Source: Cydia pomonella
Lineage: Eukaryota; Arthropoda; Insecta; Lepidoptera; Tortricidae
NCBI RefSeq assembly: GCF_033807575.1
Contig: NC_084730.1
Span: forward strand, 8,043,986-8,107,985
DNA: 64,000 bases
Direction of reading: 5' to 3'
Position 1 is the first letter of the stretch, and every line of letters starts with the position of its first letter. The translations under genes and the position numbers were made by a program. The notes beneath the pieces were generated by a model. The model made no database searches, had not been told where the DNA came from, and worked only from the letters and a program-made list of their open reading frames with translations. Positions 42,282 through 55,700 of the stretch are shown in pieces.

Positions 42282-42817
42282 TAAGGTAGAAGTACTAGTG
42301 CTCGACGCTGCACTAGTACTCGACATGGGCACTTTATGCCAAAGTGACAAGGATTAAGTTCGAATACAGAAAAATCTTCGTTCTCAGAAAAATCTGGTGG
42401 CCTAGCGGTAAGAGCTTGCGACTTGCAATCCGGAGGTCGCGGGTTCAGACCCCGGCTCGTACCAATGAGTTTTTCGGAACTTATGTACGGAATATCATTT
42501 GATATTTACCAGTCGCTTTTCGGTGAAGGAAAACATCGTGAGGAAACCGGACTAATCCCAACAAGGCCTAGTTTACCCTCTGGGTTGGAAGGGCAGATGG
42601 CAGTCGCTTTCGTAAAAATTAGTGCCTACGCCAAATCTTGGGATTAGTTGTCAAGCGGACCCCAGGCTCCCATGAGCCGTGGCAAAATGCCGGGACAACG
42701 CGAGGAAGAAGAGAGACAGAAAAATCTTCGTTGTTCAAATTTAACCTATATTTCCATGAAATAAAGTGCCCATGTCGGTGACTAGTGCAGCGTCGAGCAC
42801 TAGTACTTCTACCTTAC
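42282..42817. repeat. Fold-back element with a family 2 SINE in its loop
   Basis: The left arm TAAGGTAGAAGTACTAGTGC and the right arm GCACTAGTACTTCTACCTTA pair for about 60 bp. The SINE at 42396-42716 is flanked by CAGAAAAATCT on both sides. The 74-aa frame at 42423 is SINE sequence. Confidence 0.85.
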
Positions 42818-42819
42818 AA

Positions 42820-45800
42820 CTTAGACGTAAATATATATTTTTAATGACAGATACTAACTTTAATTTAAAGGAACCCGCATTTTTCTCCAAATGTTAGTAC
42901 TTATTTTTATTACATAATTATGAGTAAATCAAGGCAATTAGAGTGCCTATTGCATCAGGAAAAAAAGGTTAACTTATAAAGGTGTCGATTATTTATTATT
43001 TCAAAAATTCTAGCAACACAGTGATAAAATGGTCAGTATGTGTTATGTCTATCTTTTGTCCAAAGCAGTGTTTCGTCTTTTGTATATCAATATTAATATA
43101 CGTATAGATAAATGGCCATAGTAATGAAAGCATGTCAACTTTGCCTAACGAATAATTTCCTTTTACGTTTGTAGTAATTAAATAATTAACTAGTAAAATT
43201 TATTCAAGCGAATTTAGATATTAACAATTTTCTAATTATGTGGGCAAAGTCACCCACTAGTTGAGTGGGCAAAGTTGACGATACGAAGTTATATGATCAT
43301 TTTATTAACCATGGTCGTATGCTTGGACAAATAAATGTAAAATGGTTGTAATATAAAAGACGTGTGTAATGTCAATTTCTACTCTTAGGTGCTATTGCTG
43401 AGCTTTCTATGCTTTTTCGTAAAAACACCTATTTTATTGAAATGGTATTGTATCTATCTTACAAGAATAGTAAAGTTAAAAAAAGACAAACATCGCATTG
43501 GCGTTTCGTAAAGCTTCAAATAGCTTTACGGACTGGATTTCAAATGACTCGCAATCGACATATTTTCTTTCTTTTTTGATCAGAAAAATTAAGCACCAAA
43601 AGATAAGCCTATACCAAGCCATAAATTAAGTCAAACCTCTAAATGCCAGGGCGTTTTGCTGTTTATACTATTTCTATGAAATCGGGTGAGCGATATCACG
43701 CCCTCCCTTATTGTGGGCGTTAATTCTAATAGGTAAATAATTATATATACGTATATACTATATATATTAGCCGCTATTTGATAGGTTCGACTAGCAAATG
43801 CTACCTCTAAGCAGGTACTCTGTCAAAATCTTGCTTTTTAGGATTAAGAAGTGTGTTATTTTTATGTTTGCCGTCCAAACGAGAGATGTAGGGAATATTT
43901 TTTGGAAAATGGAGCATTATTTTTCTAGTTTATTAAGGATAAACGAAATGACATGGAATTATTATAAAACTTTCGATTATTCTTATAGATTGGAATATTT
44001 ACTACATATATATATATATATAAACTAGGAGACAAATTATGTGCTTAGAAAAGAGGGAAGTTAGTATTTTTTACAGACTAGACTCCCTCTCGCATAAAAA
44101 AACTATTAAGAAAATAGGGGCTTTGTCTCGTTAAGTAAATTAGCATAACTCGTAAGTCACAAACATGAACGCTGTACATATGACATCACATTGCCATTAT
44201 GTATGTAGATATAGGTACCTAGTTTATAGTATATGTAATTTGCATTTGTTTTTGCTGAAATCCAATTTTTTGTTTGATGTAACTAAACTACTTAATAAAG
44301 GTATCGTTTAATTTATGATATAAAACATCACAAATTCAGGAAGATGGAAATATTTTTTGTGTAGTTTCGAAGGATTTTGGTAAAAACTGTAACATTAGTT
44401 GTAACTGACTTAATTATTGTGAATAAGGTGCGTGATTAATGGTTATTAAACTACAATAATATATATATTTTTTAATTACTCTCTAACTTTGCCCTAATTA
44501 ATTACAACTTTGCCCCAATTTATATTCAATTGTAAGTATGTAATAATTGAGCCTCTAAACTTGAAATGAAACGGCATATTTTAAATAGTTGTTTTATTTA
44601 TTATTTTTTTATTAACCAATACCTTAAGCAATACAGTACAGATAGCGATGCTTATATTACGAATGTACAGCAGTCGCCTTCGAAAAGGCATAAGTCACAT
44701 TATTAGAGCTCACGCCTTCTCCGGGCGTAGGTCTCCAAACAAAAAGCAAACGACTAACTTCGAAGACCTTAAATATATTACAATAGTCACAAACACATCA
44801 TAATAACAAGTTATTATTAGTATTACATTTTGCCCGTTCAGTTGATCACTAGAAGCATTTGAAGGTTTTTATAGCAATTTAAAAAGACGTCGAATGCCTC
44901 GAGTGAGTTTGTAAGGTTCCTATGTTCATCTTCCATATTAAATGGTAAATATACAAGGAACACTAGAAAAAGTAACAAGTGAAACCTTTTTGACGCCGAA
45001 GACGGATGAATTCGTCACACAGAGCAACATAGACCTACGTGCACATGCAAAAAGTTCAATTTCAGTTTGACACTTCGGTGACGTGGCGTCCGAGTGACAG
45101 CTTTTGTGTTTTACACGCCGTCGAAAAGGTTAAGGTAAACCAAAATTTTAACAAGCTTTTTTATAATCAACGTAAGTATAAATTAGGAAAAACAGGAAAA
45201 AGTTTAGATATTTGAAATGATAGAATAGATGTGACAATTCATGAAAAGATTGTTGTACATTTGTTAACGTGTCCGATTTTGTACAATATTTTTTGTCTAG
45301 AATCAATAAACATGTCGTGCTGATGACTCATTTTTTAGCGTAACCCATGAGGGGTCTTTTGTTTACATTTCAGGCCTTTTCATGTTGTCACAAACAAGAA
45401 GAAAATGAATATTTTGTATTGGCCATTTTTGCTAAACGTTTAAGTCGTTTATATCATAAAAAGCTAAATTACCAATATACTTTCATTAATTGAGTACAAA
45501 ATTACATTTCACAATGTTTAGATGGTCCAAAATAAAATGGGACCATAGGTCAGCTTATAATACAATGAGTACTAAGATGCCGCAAGATCCCATTTTACTT
45601 AGACCTTCACATTTTTGAACACAAAAATATATCATATTTTTATTTATACACGTGGGGTCTGACTTAAAGGCAATATCATTACAATAAACAATATACAATT
45701 TATTTATGATTTAAATGATCCATCCATTCTCTCAACTATGACATAACCTACCTTTACCGACTTATCTTTTTTAAGGCAAATTCTATTGCAATTTTAAACA

Positions 45801-46370
45801 TACCTAAAGAGTTGGGGAAACTGGACGCCATATTAGGACTGAAGTATTTTGGTACAAGATTATTTGTACTTTTGATAAGAACCAGACGATGAAGATTGAC
45901 AAGTGCATGTTTTTTAGACTTATGACTTATTTAATTATAAGCAATGCATGATGCCTTTCAAGACAATTTTAATGTACTGTACTGTGAAACCGTGTTTTTA
46001 CCATGTTGGATATTTTTTCCCGATAAAAATCACAAATGAACATTATGATAAAATTCATCGGAAGAAGAAAAGACAAGGTCTTATAGTTGGCTGACTGGTC
46101 ATCATTTAAAAAATTTCTACTCTGATAATCTGAAAGTAAGATGGCGGAAAATAGTTAAGTACGGTAAAGATATATTATACCTGACATGATATGTGACTTC
46201 AGGTAATCAATGATATATGCATGACAGGGGCAATGTGTGGTGACAAAAAAATGTATGTACAAATGTTTGTGGCAGTTGACAAGGTACAATACTACTCTGG
46301 ACTTTCAAACCTAAAAAGAGCAACTGTTATTTGAGTTGTCTAAATGATTGGTCATTATGGGCCATTTACT
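42820..46370. other. Intergenic AT-rich region
   Basis: Between MK2 and the minus gene. No exon was recognised. From 43136 it begins to show scattered copies of CAACTTTGCCCAC in both orientations. A short (TA)n run lies at 44003-44022. Confidence 0.4.
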
Positions 46371-46377
46371 TAGTAAA

Positions 46378-46523
46378 TTACCTCCTTATTCATAAACGTC
46401 TACTAAAGTTGATAAGCCTCTAATAATCGTTTGTCCCTTTCCATCATACCAATACGTCGGAAAGGGACAAACGATTATTAGCGGCTTGTAAACTTTAGTA
46501 GACGTTTATGAATAAGGGGGTTA
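46378..46523. repeat. Fold-back MITE with CTTATTCATAAACG ends
   Basis: CTTATTCATAAACGTCTACT at the left pairs with AGTAGACGTTTATGAATAAG at the right, and AATAATCGTTTGTCCCTTTC pairs with its inverse. Arms run almost to the centre. Confidence 0.85.
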
Positions 46524-46774
46524 GTGTTTAGTGTCGTGTTATCCTCCTAAGGTCCAGCCATACAATTAGGAATAATCCAAAATATGCTTGTGAAATTTAA
46601 ATCGTATAAGATATATAGTTGATATTGTTTTACGAACGATACCAAACAAATTCAACCCTGTCCCAATTGAAAACGATTTAAATTTCATCGAACTGAATAA
46701 ATACCAGCTAGGACCGTGAACGTTGTGTCATGTCATGTGGTAAGTTGGTAAAGTTGTCTATTATTTGATGTGTA

Positions 46775-47006
46775 AAATAGTACATTACGATACAAGTGCG
46801 AAAAATAGGAAATTCGAAACGAGTGGCGATAAATTAAAACACGACCGAAGGGAGTGTTTTAAATCGACACGAGTTGCGAATTACCTATTCGCACATGTAT
46901 CGTACAACGTTTTACAGTACATATGGCCCTTTAAATGTTCGACACAGTAACGTAATATGCTACTTCTCGCACTAGTGCTATAAAGTAGCCCCATATGTAC
47001 TGTAAA
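46775..47006 (-). repeat. Palindromic CATATGTACTG element, inverted copy
   Basis: Reverse complement of 23854-24083 (ACGATACAAGTGCGAAAAAT, GCCCCATATGTACTGTAAA). Confidence 0.85.
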
Positions 47007-47009
47007 GGT

Positions 47010-50000
47010 GTTTTATTAACAGACATTTTAATTTGCATAACCTTAGTACATCAGTGTATCCTTTGCAACTGCCAGCGCTTATAATAAACTTATAAATAAC
47101 GAGATCATTATTATAAACTAGCACCTGAACATAAATTACGAACTAAAGTGTAATTAGTATAATTATAATAAATGTACAAATATCAACGAGTATACAGTAT
47201 GTCTCCCACCATGGGGCTTTAGATACAATTGATACATTTTGGCTGATCAGATATTTTTTAAAACCTAAAGAACTTGGCCGAGGACCGCGAAAACTGGCGT
47301 CTACTCCACCGACAAGAGCCATGCTCTTAAATGATGATGAGATATTTTTTATGGAAAAACAAAAAATGTTTTCGCGATTTCTGGGTCAGTCCCATAGTAA
47401 AAGTAGGTCAATTTAGCGAGTAGAATCGAATGAATTTACGCACTGAGATGGGAGACACCCTGTGGCATAATAACTTAACATCCAATACTGCAATGTTCTA
47501 TCAACGATGTAGTTTAGTGAAACCAGAAATGATTAATTAGTTAGAAACTTTGCCCATAACTATTACTACGAAATACTATGAACGCACATTTTTCTTTCGT
47601 TTTCGAATAAGTGAATTTTCTTTATCGTATAATGTTTTACGATTTTTAAATAAAGTAGGCAAAGTCACATTAAACGGGCAAAGTTACATAATCTTTTAAA
47701 AATAACTAAGTAAGAGCAGTTTTTGACAGAAAACTGCTTCATGAAAATTATATAAATAAGTGACTAGATGTATTTTATGTTACCTAGGTATGACATTTAT
47801 GATGTTTAGGTGATTTTTTGTATATGATAATATACGTGATTCTGAAGTTCATCCTGAGATCTACAATAAAATTAGACTTTCACGTACTTAATACAGACAT
47901 ATTTATCGCCCTCTGCTAGTCAATAATACAGTAATATTCAGCTATTTGGTTTATACAAATTTAAATTATGTTTAACAAATAAAACAAAATAATATTTTAA
48001 ATTAAATTAAATTAAATATAAATCATTATAGATAACCCTTTCATTTGTAAGAATTTAATGATAGAATACGATTTTATTTACGACATTTAGAACTATGTGT
48101 ATGTATGTCGGTGCTATTCATATAATCCTCATACAATGGAGCGGCCAGGTTGTTCAAAAATATCTGACCTTGCACTTTCACAATCATCTTTCCATTCTCA
48201 AGAGATAATGGAAGCTTTGTTCAGATATTTGTGAACGCCTTGGTCGCTCTGATATATCCGATGGCGACTGTACTCACTATTATTATCATATAAAATCATT
48301 ATCACAAATGAAAGGGTCTCCAAGTCGGATTAAATTGACATATTTGTTACATATGGCAAGTTTCGCCCCTGCGTACAGTAATAGTATATAACCGGACATA
48401 TAAGCATTTATACATATATTTAATGTGGACACCGGTTTCGACTAAGTTATGTGCACACTATATAATTTATTTATACATAGGAGCAGAAATCGGAATGGTA
48501 ACATCTACTTGTTTTACTGGACAGTTTTTGCTTTAAGTACTGTAATCCACTTGGAATTTACAATATGACGATCAGAAGTAGAAAATACATAAATATATAC
48601 GTGTATTATATACCATTAACCGATTTCTGCAGAATCTATAAGCAATGCCTATGGTTAATATGGCAGTAGGTAAGACAAGACAGATGACCGAAGGCAGTCC
48701 CAAAGAAAATGTATTGCTCGTAAGATTGACTAAGACTGGGAACTTATAAACATGAACTGTCAAGGTCATAGCATAGATATATACGTTTATGACCTGATAA
48801 TTAACAAGAAATATTGCCTAACATGATCATCATCAATGTTTTAAATACATTTTATATCAAGTGGTTTGTGGGCAAAGTTATAAGAAAAACGAAATATAAT
48901 AACTATCACGTTTTTGTTATAACTTTGCCCATAAACAAAATAATACATTTGACTGTCGGTCAAAAATCCTGTCCGAAAATTTTATAGGGTTTCTTTAAAC
49001 ACATTCTTTGCAAAAATACAGCGTTAAGTTTACATCTCCAGGCCTTACCTATGTTAATTATAATTCAGTACATGGATAGCATTTAACATACAATGGGCGG
49101 TTTCAATAATGATACACGTCGGGGATACATCTTAATTGAAAGACCAGCCCATTTGGGTATTTTATTTAAACTGATGACTACATGCTTTGGGAATGAAAAA
49201 AATTATTTCGCGTAAAATTATTTAGAAATAAAAATACCGTGTCACGAGCTCTTTCGATTCTCATAGAATAAAAAAAGAGATTTTTCATAGACTTTGTAAG
49301 ACGATAACGGAATGGAAGAAACGAAAAATGTACAGAGAATTGTAGGGTTTTTTTCTCCTATTAGGATCGAAAGATTTCGTGATTCTAGGTAGAAATAACT
49401 TCAATTTTCCTAAATTTGAAAACTGTAGTGTACTTTAAATTAAATAACCCACTGATAAATAATAGTCAATTTTAATTTAATAATACCTGAATTTTAATTT
49501 AATTTTAATGTAATATAATACCTGTACTATTATTTCTAAGTGCAATAATAATGGTACAACATAATTATGATGAGGAGTTAACGGCAAAATTAAACCATCT
49601 CTAAGTTTCGATCTTAAAACTAAGGTATACCCCCAACACATATAACTTTTAACGTACATCAATTAAGCTTACTAGATACAGCTATTATATATAGTATATA
49701 TAAAAAAATTCGCTAATTCTCATTGGGCGTTAAAAACTCGAAATTTGGCTTCGAAATACTTTTAAAAAACCGACTCTGATACCGAAAGCACTCCTATATT
49801 TGAAGATTTTTGGTATTTCCTATTTTCTTTATAGCATCTTCAATGCATACCGCCAGATCGAGAGAATATGCCTATATTTAAATGTTTTAAATTATGACTG
49901 TGTTATTTCATAAAATAGGAAATAATACTATTTACGATCATGTCCCAAAAATCTTCTACAGTATATCATAATTGTTCAGCAGATTCGCCAATAAATATAT

Positions 50001-50120
50001 ACATCCACTCCAGAGTCGGTTAAAGATTGGAAGTTTGCCGAATTTTCTCGAAAATCGTGTTTTTAAGGAAGCGTCTGTGAGATTTTTAAAATCCTATAAC
50101 TGTCATTGGCGTAACTAAGA
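47010..50120. other. Intergenic AT-rich region with a few MITEs
   Basis: No exon was seen. A truncated fold-back lies at 48139-48273 (GAGCGGCCAGGTTGTTCAAA, ATATATCCGATGGCGACTGT), related to 50698-50838. Five copies of the ACTTTGCCC word or a close variant lie at about 47545, 47655, 47674, 48868 and 48919. Confidence 0.45.
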
Positions 50121-50125
50121 ATAAT

Positions 50126-50512
50126 CAGTACCCCTAGTGTAAATAAATTCGATTTCGAAACGTGACGTACGCGTTTGCGTTTAGTCTCATTTTATATTGG
50201 ATTTAGAAAGAGCGCGCCAAGCGGGACGTTTTGGAAATTCAAAATCCTATACAAAATGAGACTTAACGCAAACGCGTTCGTCACGTTATGATGTCGATCA
50301 AATTTACACTAGGGGTACTGTACTCCTAGTGTAAATTTAGTCGATAGCGAAACGTGACGTACGCGTTTGCGTTAAGTCTCATTTTGTATGGGTTTTTGAA
50401 CAGCGCGCCAAGCGGGACGTTTTGGAAAGTCAAAAATCTCATACAAAATGACACTTAACGCAAACGCGTACGTCACGTTTCGCTGTCGAAAATATTTACA
50501 CTAGGGGTACTG
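50126..50512. repeat. Two GTACCCCTAGTG MITEs in tandem (second pair)
   Basis: Copy 5 (50126-50320) matches the 12 and 25 kb copies closely. Copy 6 (50317-50512) is more like the divergent 9.97 kb copy (CGATAGCGAAACGTGACG). They abut through GGGGTACTGTACTCC. Confidence 0.85.
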
Positions 50513-50697
50513 ATACTTGCAACAATTTCGTCATGTTTTTGCGGTTTTGCTATGGGATAAATTTATTTAAATACAAGTATCCCCATAAAAAACAAATTAA
50601 GGCTGTTTAAACTATTATTTTTGGTTATAACGTTAACCCCGATATTCATAAAATCAGATAATTGTCAAAATGCTGAATTAGTTGATCGAACTGTCTT

Positions 50698-50838
50698 GTA
50701 CAATCGCCATCAGATATATCGGAGCGGCCAAGGTGCTCAAAAATATCTGTACACGTACTCTAACGCCATTACAATAGCAGCGTGTTCATATATTTGTGAG
50801 CACCTTTACCGCAACGATATATATGATGGCGACTGTAC
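50698..50838. repeat. Fold-back MITE with GTACAATCGCCATC ends
   Basis: GTACAATCGCCATCAGATAT at the left and ATATATGATGGCGACTGTAC at the right, with inner GGTGCTCAAAAATATCTG facing CATATATTTGTGAGCACC. Confidence 0.75.
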
Positions 50839-50839
50839 T

Positions 50840-52640
50840 GGGATATAAAAACATGGTTTTCTTACTAATAATTCAAGAAAGTGCCGTCATAGTTACGCCA
50901 ATGTCAACTGTAAATAGCCATTCATAAGTCCATCCGTTTTCATTTTTGTGCACTCCATACCAAGCCTAAGCCAACTAATTATCTATTCTTAATACTTTTA
51001 AGATTTTGGCGTAAAAAAACGAATTTGACTAGATGCTTATCTCTGGTGTAAATGCCACGATTGTTTTTCAATTATGCCTAATATTGCAACTTTGCCCACA
51101 CAAAACGTCATATGTTTTTCTCTCGTATGAATATCGAAGTAAAAATGTCACTGGATAGAAATCAAAACTCTGTAAGTAATAAATACATAACACATTGAGT
51201 GCTGGGAACCCGCTCGGCGGATCCTCTGTTCGTAGTCGCTTTCCTCCACAAAGCGGTAAAACGCTGGGATTGGCCACGAGCGTAGCGCTACGAAAACGTT
51301 GGCAGTGAACATGATAAAACAAATATCTAATTTAGTATTGATTTAGCATTTAATTGAATTGAATATGTTTAAATATCGAATGAGAACTCATACGGGCAAA
51401 TTTAGTATATTAAAATGTTTTGCAATTTACACCAAAGATATTAGCGATTTAAAACTGTACAAAAACTATCATCTCAACAACACGCGTATTATTTGTTTAT
51501 TTATTAGTATTAAATAGGTAGAATGATTTTTGGCGTTAGTGAACCGCTTCATCCTTTTTTTTGTTCAGGTCTAACTAAAAAAACATTCTACAGATTTTAA
51601 TACAACCAACGTATATGAAATGATTTGCGATATCTAATACATTTCAACGTGACGTCTCACAATAAATCTGTCACATACAATTGTGTCAAACTTTGGTAAC
51701 TATGTGTATAGTACAAAATGTATAATACAAAAGTACATGTACAATGTATTTGTACTATTGTATAATACATTGTATGGTGTGCTACCAATACCAAACAGTG
51801 TAAAATACAATACCAATGGTATCTAATCCAATACAGCCATATTTTGTATGACAAGAACAATAATGATCTTGCCCAAAGAGTCTGCGAGTTGTTGTCATAG
51901 TAGATTACAAAGTTATAATATTCATGAATTTCAAATTCAAACATCTATGAAAACTTTGAAATACAAACGGATTATATTTGAAATTCATCAACATACGACG
52001 ACCCTCAACATACATCTTGGACATAACTTTGCCCATATGAAAACAAAATTTATTATATCTTTACCAACAAGATGTAGCAATTTTGCCTATATTTTATGGC
52101 AACTTTGCCCACTCCAGACGCCACGTATACTTTGCCCATATGAATATGATATTACTAAAATTGTGTCTACTATCGCAACTTTGCCGTCATGATATAACAA
52201 TAGGAGTATTCCACGGGTATTAGCGTTATTTCTGCATTATTAATCGAAGTAATCAAACACGCAATTTCTGAGTCTCTTTGAAAAAACCTCCTACACGTGA
52301 AATTTTCGTTTTTACGAGACATCATAGACTGTTCTAAAATACAACTTTGCCCACAAGTTACTTCAACTTCCTCGACATAGTATGACTAAGCAAGAGGTCA
52401 CGCATTTACATTTACAACGAGTCGAGAGACGAATGACGAGGCAAATATCTGGAGTATTTGGACGCTGAAAAAATGGTAATAACCTCTCATTATTCGCCTC
52501 GTTCGCATGCTTATCAAGTCAACTGTAAACTCAGTCAACTAAGCGTCAAACGTTTAAAAACTAGATCTCAACACGCTACCTCAATTTCGACAATATTAGG
52601 ACGATTATGCCCAAGTAAGTGTCGTATCAAGTGCTTGTCT
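50840..52640. other. Presumed 3' flank / 3' UTR side of the minus gene
   Basis: Downstream of the minus gene's stop. AT-rich, with no further exon. The ACTTTGCCC word is dense at 51086 and 52023-52357. A minus-strand AATAAA candidate lies near 51497, among others; the true poly(A) site is unknown. Confidence 0.35.
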
Positions 52641-52648
52641 TGACAGTC

Positions 52649-52782
52649 TCACGCGACGCGCGGCAAGTCTCGCTCGCCGCGGCGCTCTCGTAAACTGTTG
52701 TTGCGGCGCAGGTCGTCTTTGAGGGACGAACGAGAGTCTAGCGAGTCTCGGTGCTCGGAGGAAGAGCGTTTTGTATGGGTGC
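52649..52782 (-). CDS. Minus gene exon F (last coding exon)
   Basis: Acceptor TTTTTTTCAG with a strong pyrimidine tract. It reads THTKRSSSEHRDSLDSRSSL then KDDLRRNNSLRERRGERDLP and RVA before TGA. Several RxxS/SxxS sites look phosphorylatable. The family is not recognised. Confidence 0.7.
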
Positions 52783-55700
52783 CTGAAAAAAAAATAGGCT
52801 TCGTTAAGACTTCCATAAATCGTTTATAGAACAGGATTTCCACCGGCTGCCTAATTTGCGAACAGTTTAGCAGTTTGCCACGGCTCATGAAGAAAAAGAA
52901 AGTAAAATTAGGGCCGGTTTATTACATTAATAATATTTATAATATTAGATAGATTAAGCCCTTATGGATTTTGATAACATTGGATAAAGTCGTAGAGTTT
53001 GAGTAAAATGACTGCAGATACAAAAGTAGGATTCAGGCACTTTTGTCAAAATGTGAATGAGAAGAAATTTAACTATTAATACAAAAATAAATTCCATTGA
53101 AAAGAGTTATATTTGTATTGTACCGTGTGGATACGGCGATGGATGAAACAATACACAATATTTTTCATAAAAATATACTAAATAATACTGTCATTCAGCC
53201 TGATTCATTAAAAAATAGCGTAGGTATTTAATATTAGTGGAAAGTGGAGTAATCTCCATTTTATTATTAAAACCTTTGACAACATTGCCAATTGGCCTCA
53301 GCAATTTCTACAACTTTACCCACCCACCCAATATTTACACTCTTAATACAAAACTTACTGGGCAACTCTCTGGGACAGCTCGCGGTCCACGCGTCGCCGC
53401 CACAGACTTTGCTATAAGCTAGTTACGTGTATACCTACAACTTTGCCTACCTACAGCTATACTCGCCGACAATTTAACACATTTACAACTTTGCCCACCA
53501 TAACTGTGCTCACCCACAATTTTGCCCGCCTAGAACTTTGCTCACTCACAACTATGCTCATGTTTTCATGATGAATACTCACCGGGCAGCTCTCTGGGAC
53601 AGCTCATGATCTCGTGGTCGAGGGAGGCGGACGCCGGCTCGCGGTCGACGCGCCGCCGCCGCACACTTTGCTGCAATCGGACGACTGTCATCATGCATAT
53701 TGATAGCGTTACAGCAATGCAGCATTTTTGTATCATCAACGGCGAGCGAGACAGCGCTTTAGACTTGCAGCGCTGTCTCACTCGCGCACCGGAAATAGAT
53801 TATTAATCGAGCGTTTGTTTAGATTTCCTTTAGGCGCTTTTCTGTCTTGACAATCGGACAGACATTCGTAATTTTTAAAGGGTAAAGTTAAAATATTTTA
53901 GACCTTAGGATAACTTTGCCCATTGAAAAAAAGGTAAGTACATAAATGTCAGGGGTCGGCAAACTTTTTAGAAGAAGAGCCAATCGCAGTGGAAATCACC
54001 AGTTTTAGGAATCCCAAAAAGTTACAAACGAAAAACACGTTGTCTAATACCTTTAAGTATTAAGTAATCTTGTAAAGTGACAAAAAGAGCCGCAACTGGC
54101 AATTGAACCACATTTCATCATAAAAGACATTTAAACTAAATTCCTAAAGGAATCGTCAGCCTCCGAACAGCAAATTAAGTATGTAGATTTAATCCAAGTT
54201 CATAATAAAAACAGGTCAAACCAAATTTTAGAAAAGTAACAAAGACCAAAATAACATATACGTAAAACCCAGCCAAGACAAATCTTATGTAAAATCAGAA
54301 TTTTCTACACACCACAGAACTTGGCACCCATATAAATCTCAATTCTTTTGTCGGCGAGTCAACAAACACATATTCTTAACATTAAACTTGGCTCTCATTT
54401 CGTTTAATAGTCTACCTTCATGCCAAATATCAAGTTTTTAGGTCATCTAGAAGTGGGGTAGGTTTTATGGCCTATAAGTGTTAATTAATATAATGATTAT
54501 CTATATATGATTTTGTTTCCATCCAATTATCCATAATTTTCATTTTTCTGATTTTTTTTTATACTACGTCGGTGGCAAACAAGCATACGGCCCGCCTGAT
54601 GGTAAGCAATCTCCGTAGCCTTTGTACGCCTGCAACTCCAGAGGAGTTACATACGCGTTGCCGACCCTAAACCCGCCCCCCTCGTTGAGCTCTGGCAACC
54701 TTACTCACCGGCAGGAACACAACACTATGAGTAGGGTCTAGAGTTATTTGGCTGCTGTTGTCTGTAAGGTGGAGGTACTTTCCCACTTGGCCTCTGCTCT
54801 AGATCTGGAATGACATCCACTGGCTGTGCCCTACCACACAAAGCGAGATGACATTCACAATGCCCATACCTCTCTTTTGGACGTAGTTTAAGGACGTACC
54901 CGGGTCGGGATTATATCCTCTATATACAATTAATATTTTACATTAATACCAAATTTCAAGTTTCTAGGTCATCTGGAACTGGGTTATATTTTTGATAGGT
55001 TTTTGATCTATAAGTCAGTCAGTCACAAAAATGCCGATTTTTAAACGTTAATTTATCAATAACTGTTTGAGGGACGTTTATGAAAATTTGTATTGTAGAC
55101 AAGCTAAGGGGCTTCAATAAATTTGCCAAATTTCATATGTGCAGGTTAAATAGGTTTTAAGTTGTGAAGGGGTCAAAAGTAGCTCGAAATGGTTCGTGTA
55201 ACACACGGTTGCTGCGTCGCCAGTTTTTCTTTGAACTTGGCTGGACACGCTACCGCGTGTCTAGATATAACTTTTTAAATCAATGTTATTCATTTTAACA
55301 TAATTAAACAAAGAATTTGGATTTGGACAGTAACAACAAACACAACACAACAACAACACAGTAACAAGTATTTTACAGTACATATGGGGCTACTTTATAG
55401 CACTAGTGCGAGAAGTAGCATATTACGTTACTGTGTCGAACATTTAAAGGGCCATATGTACTGTAAAACGTTGTACGATACATGTGCGAATAGGTAATTC
55501 GCAACTCGTGTCGATTTAAAAACACTCCCTTCGGTCGTGTTTTAATTTATCGCCACTCGTTTCGAATTTCCTATTTTTCGCACTTGTATCGTAATGTACT
55601 ATTTTAATACCTATTAAGTATTTATTATAGACAAAATTCTTATCTTCGTAAATAAATATCTAGGTTTAAAATAAAGTGTATGAAGGAGTAAATACTTACT

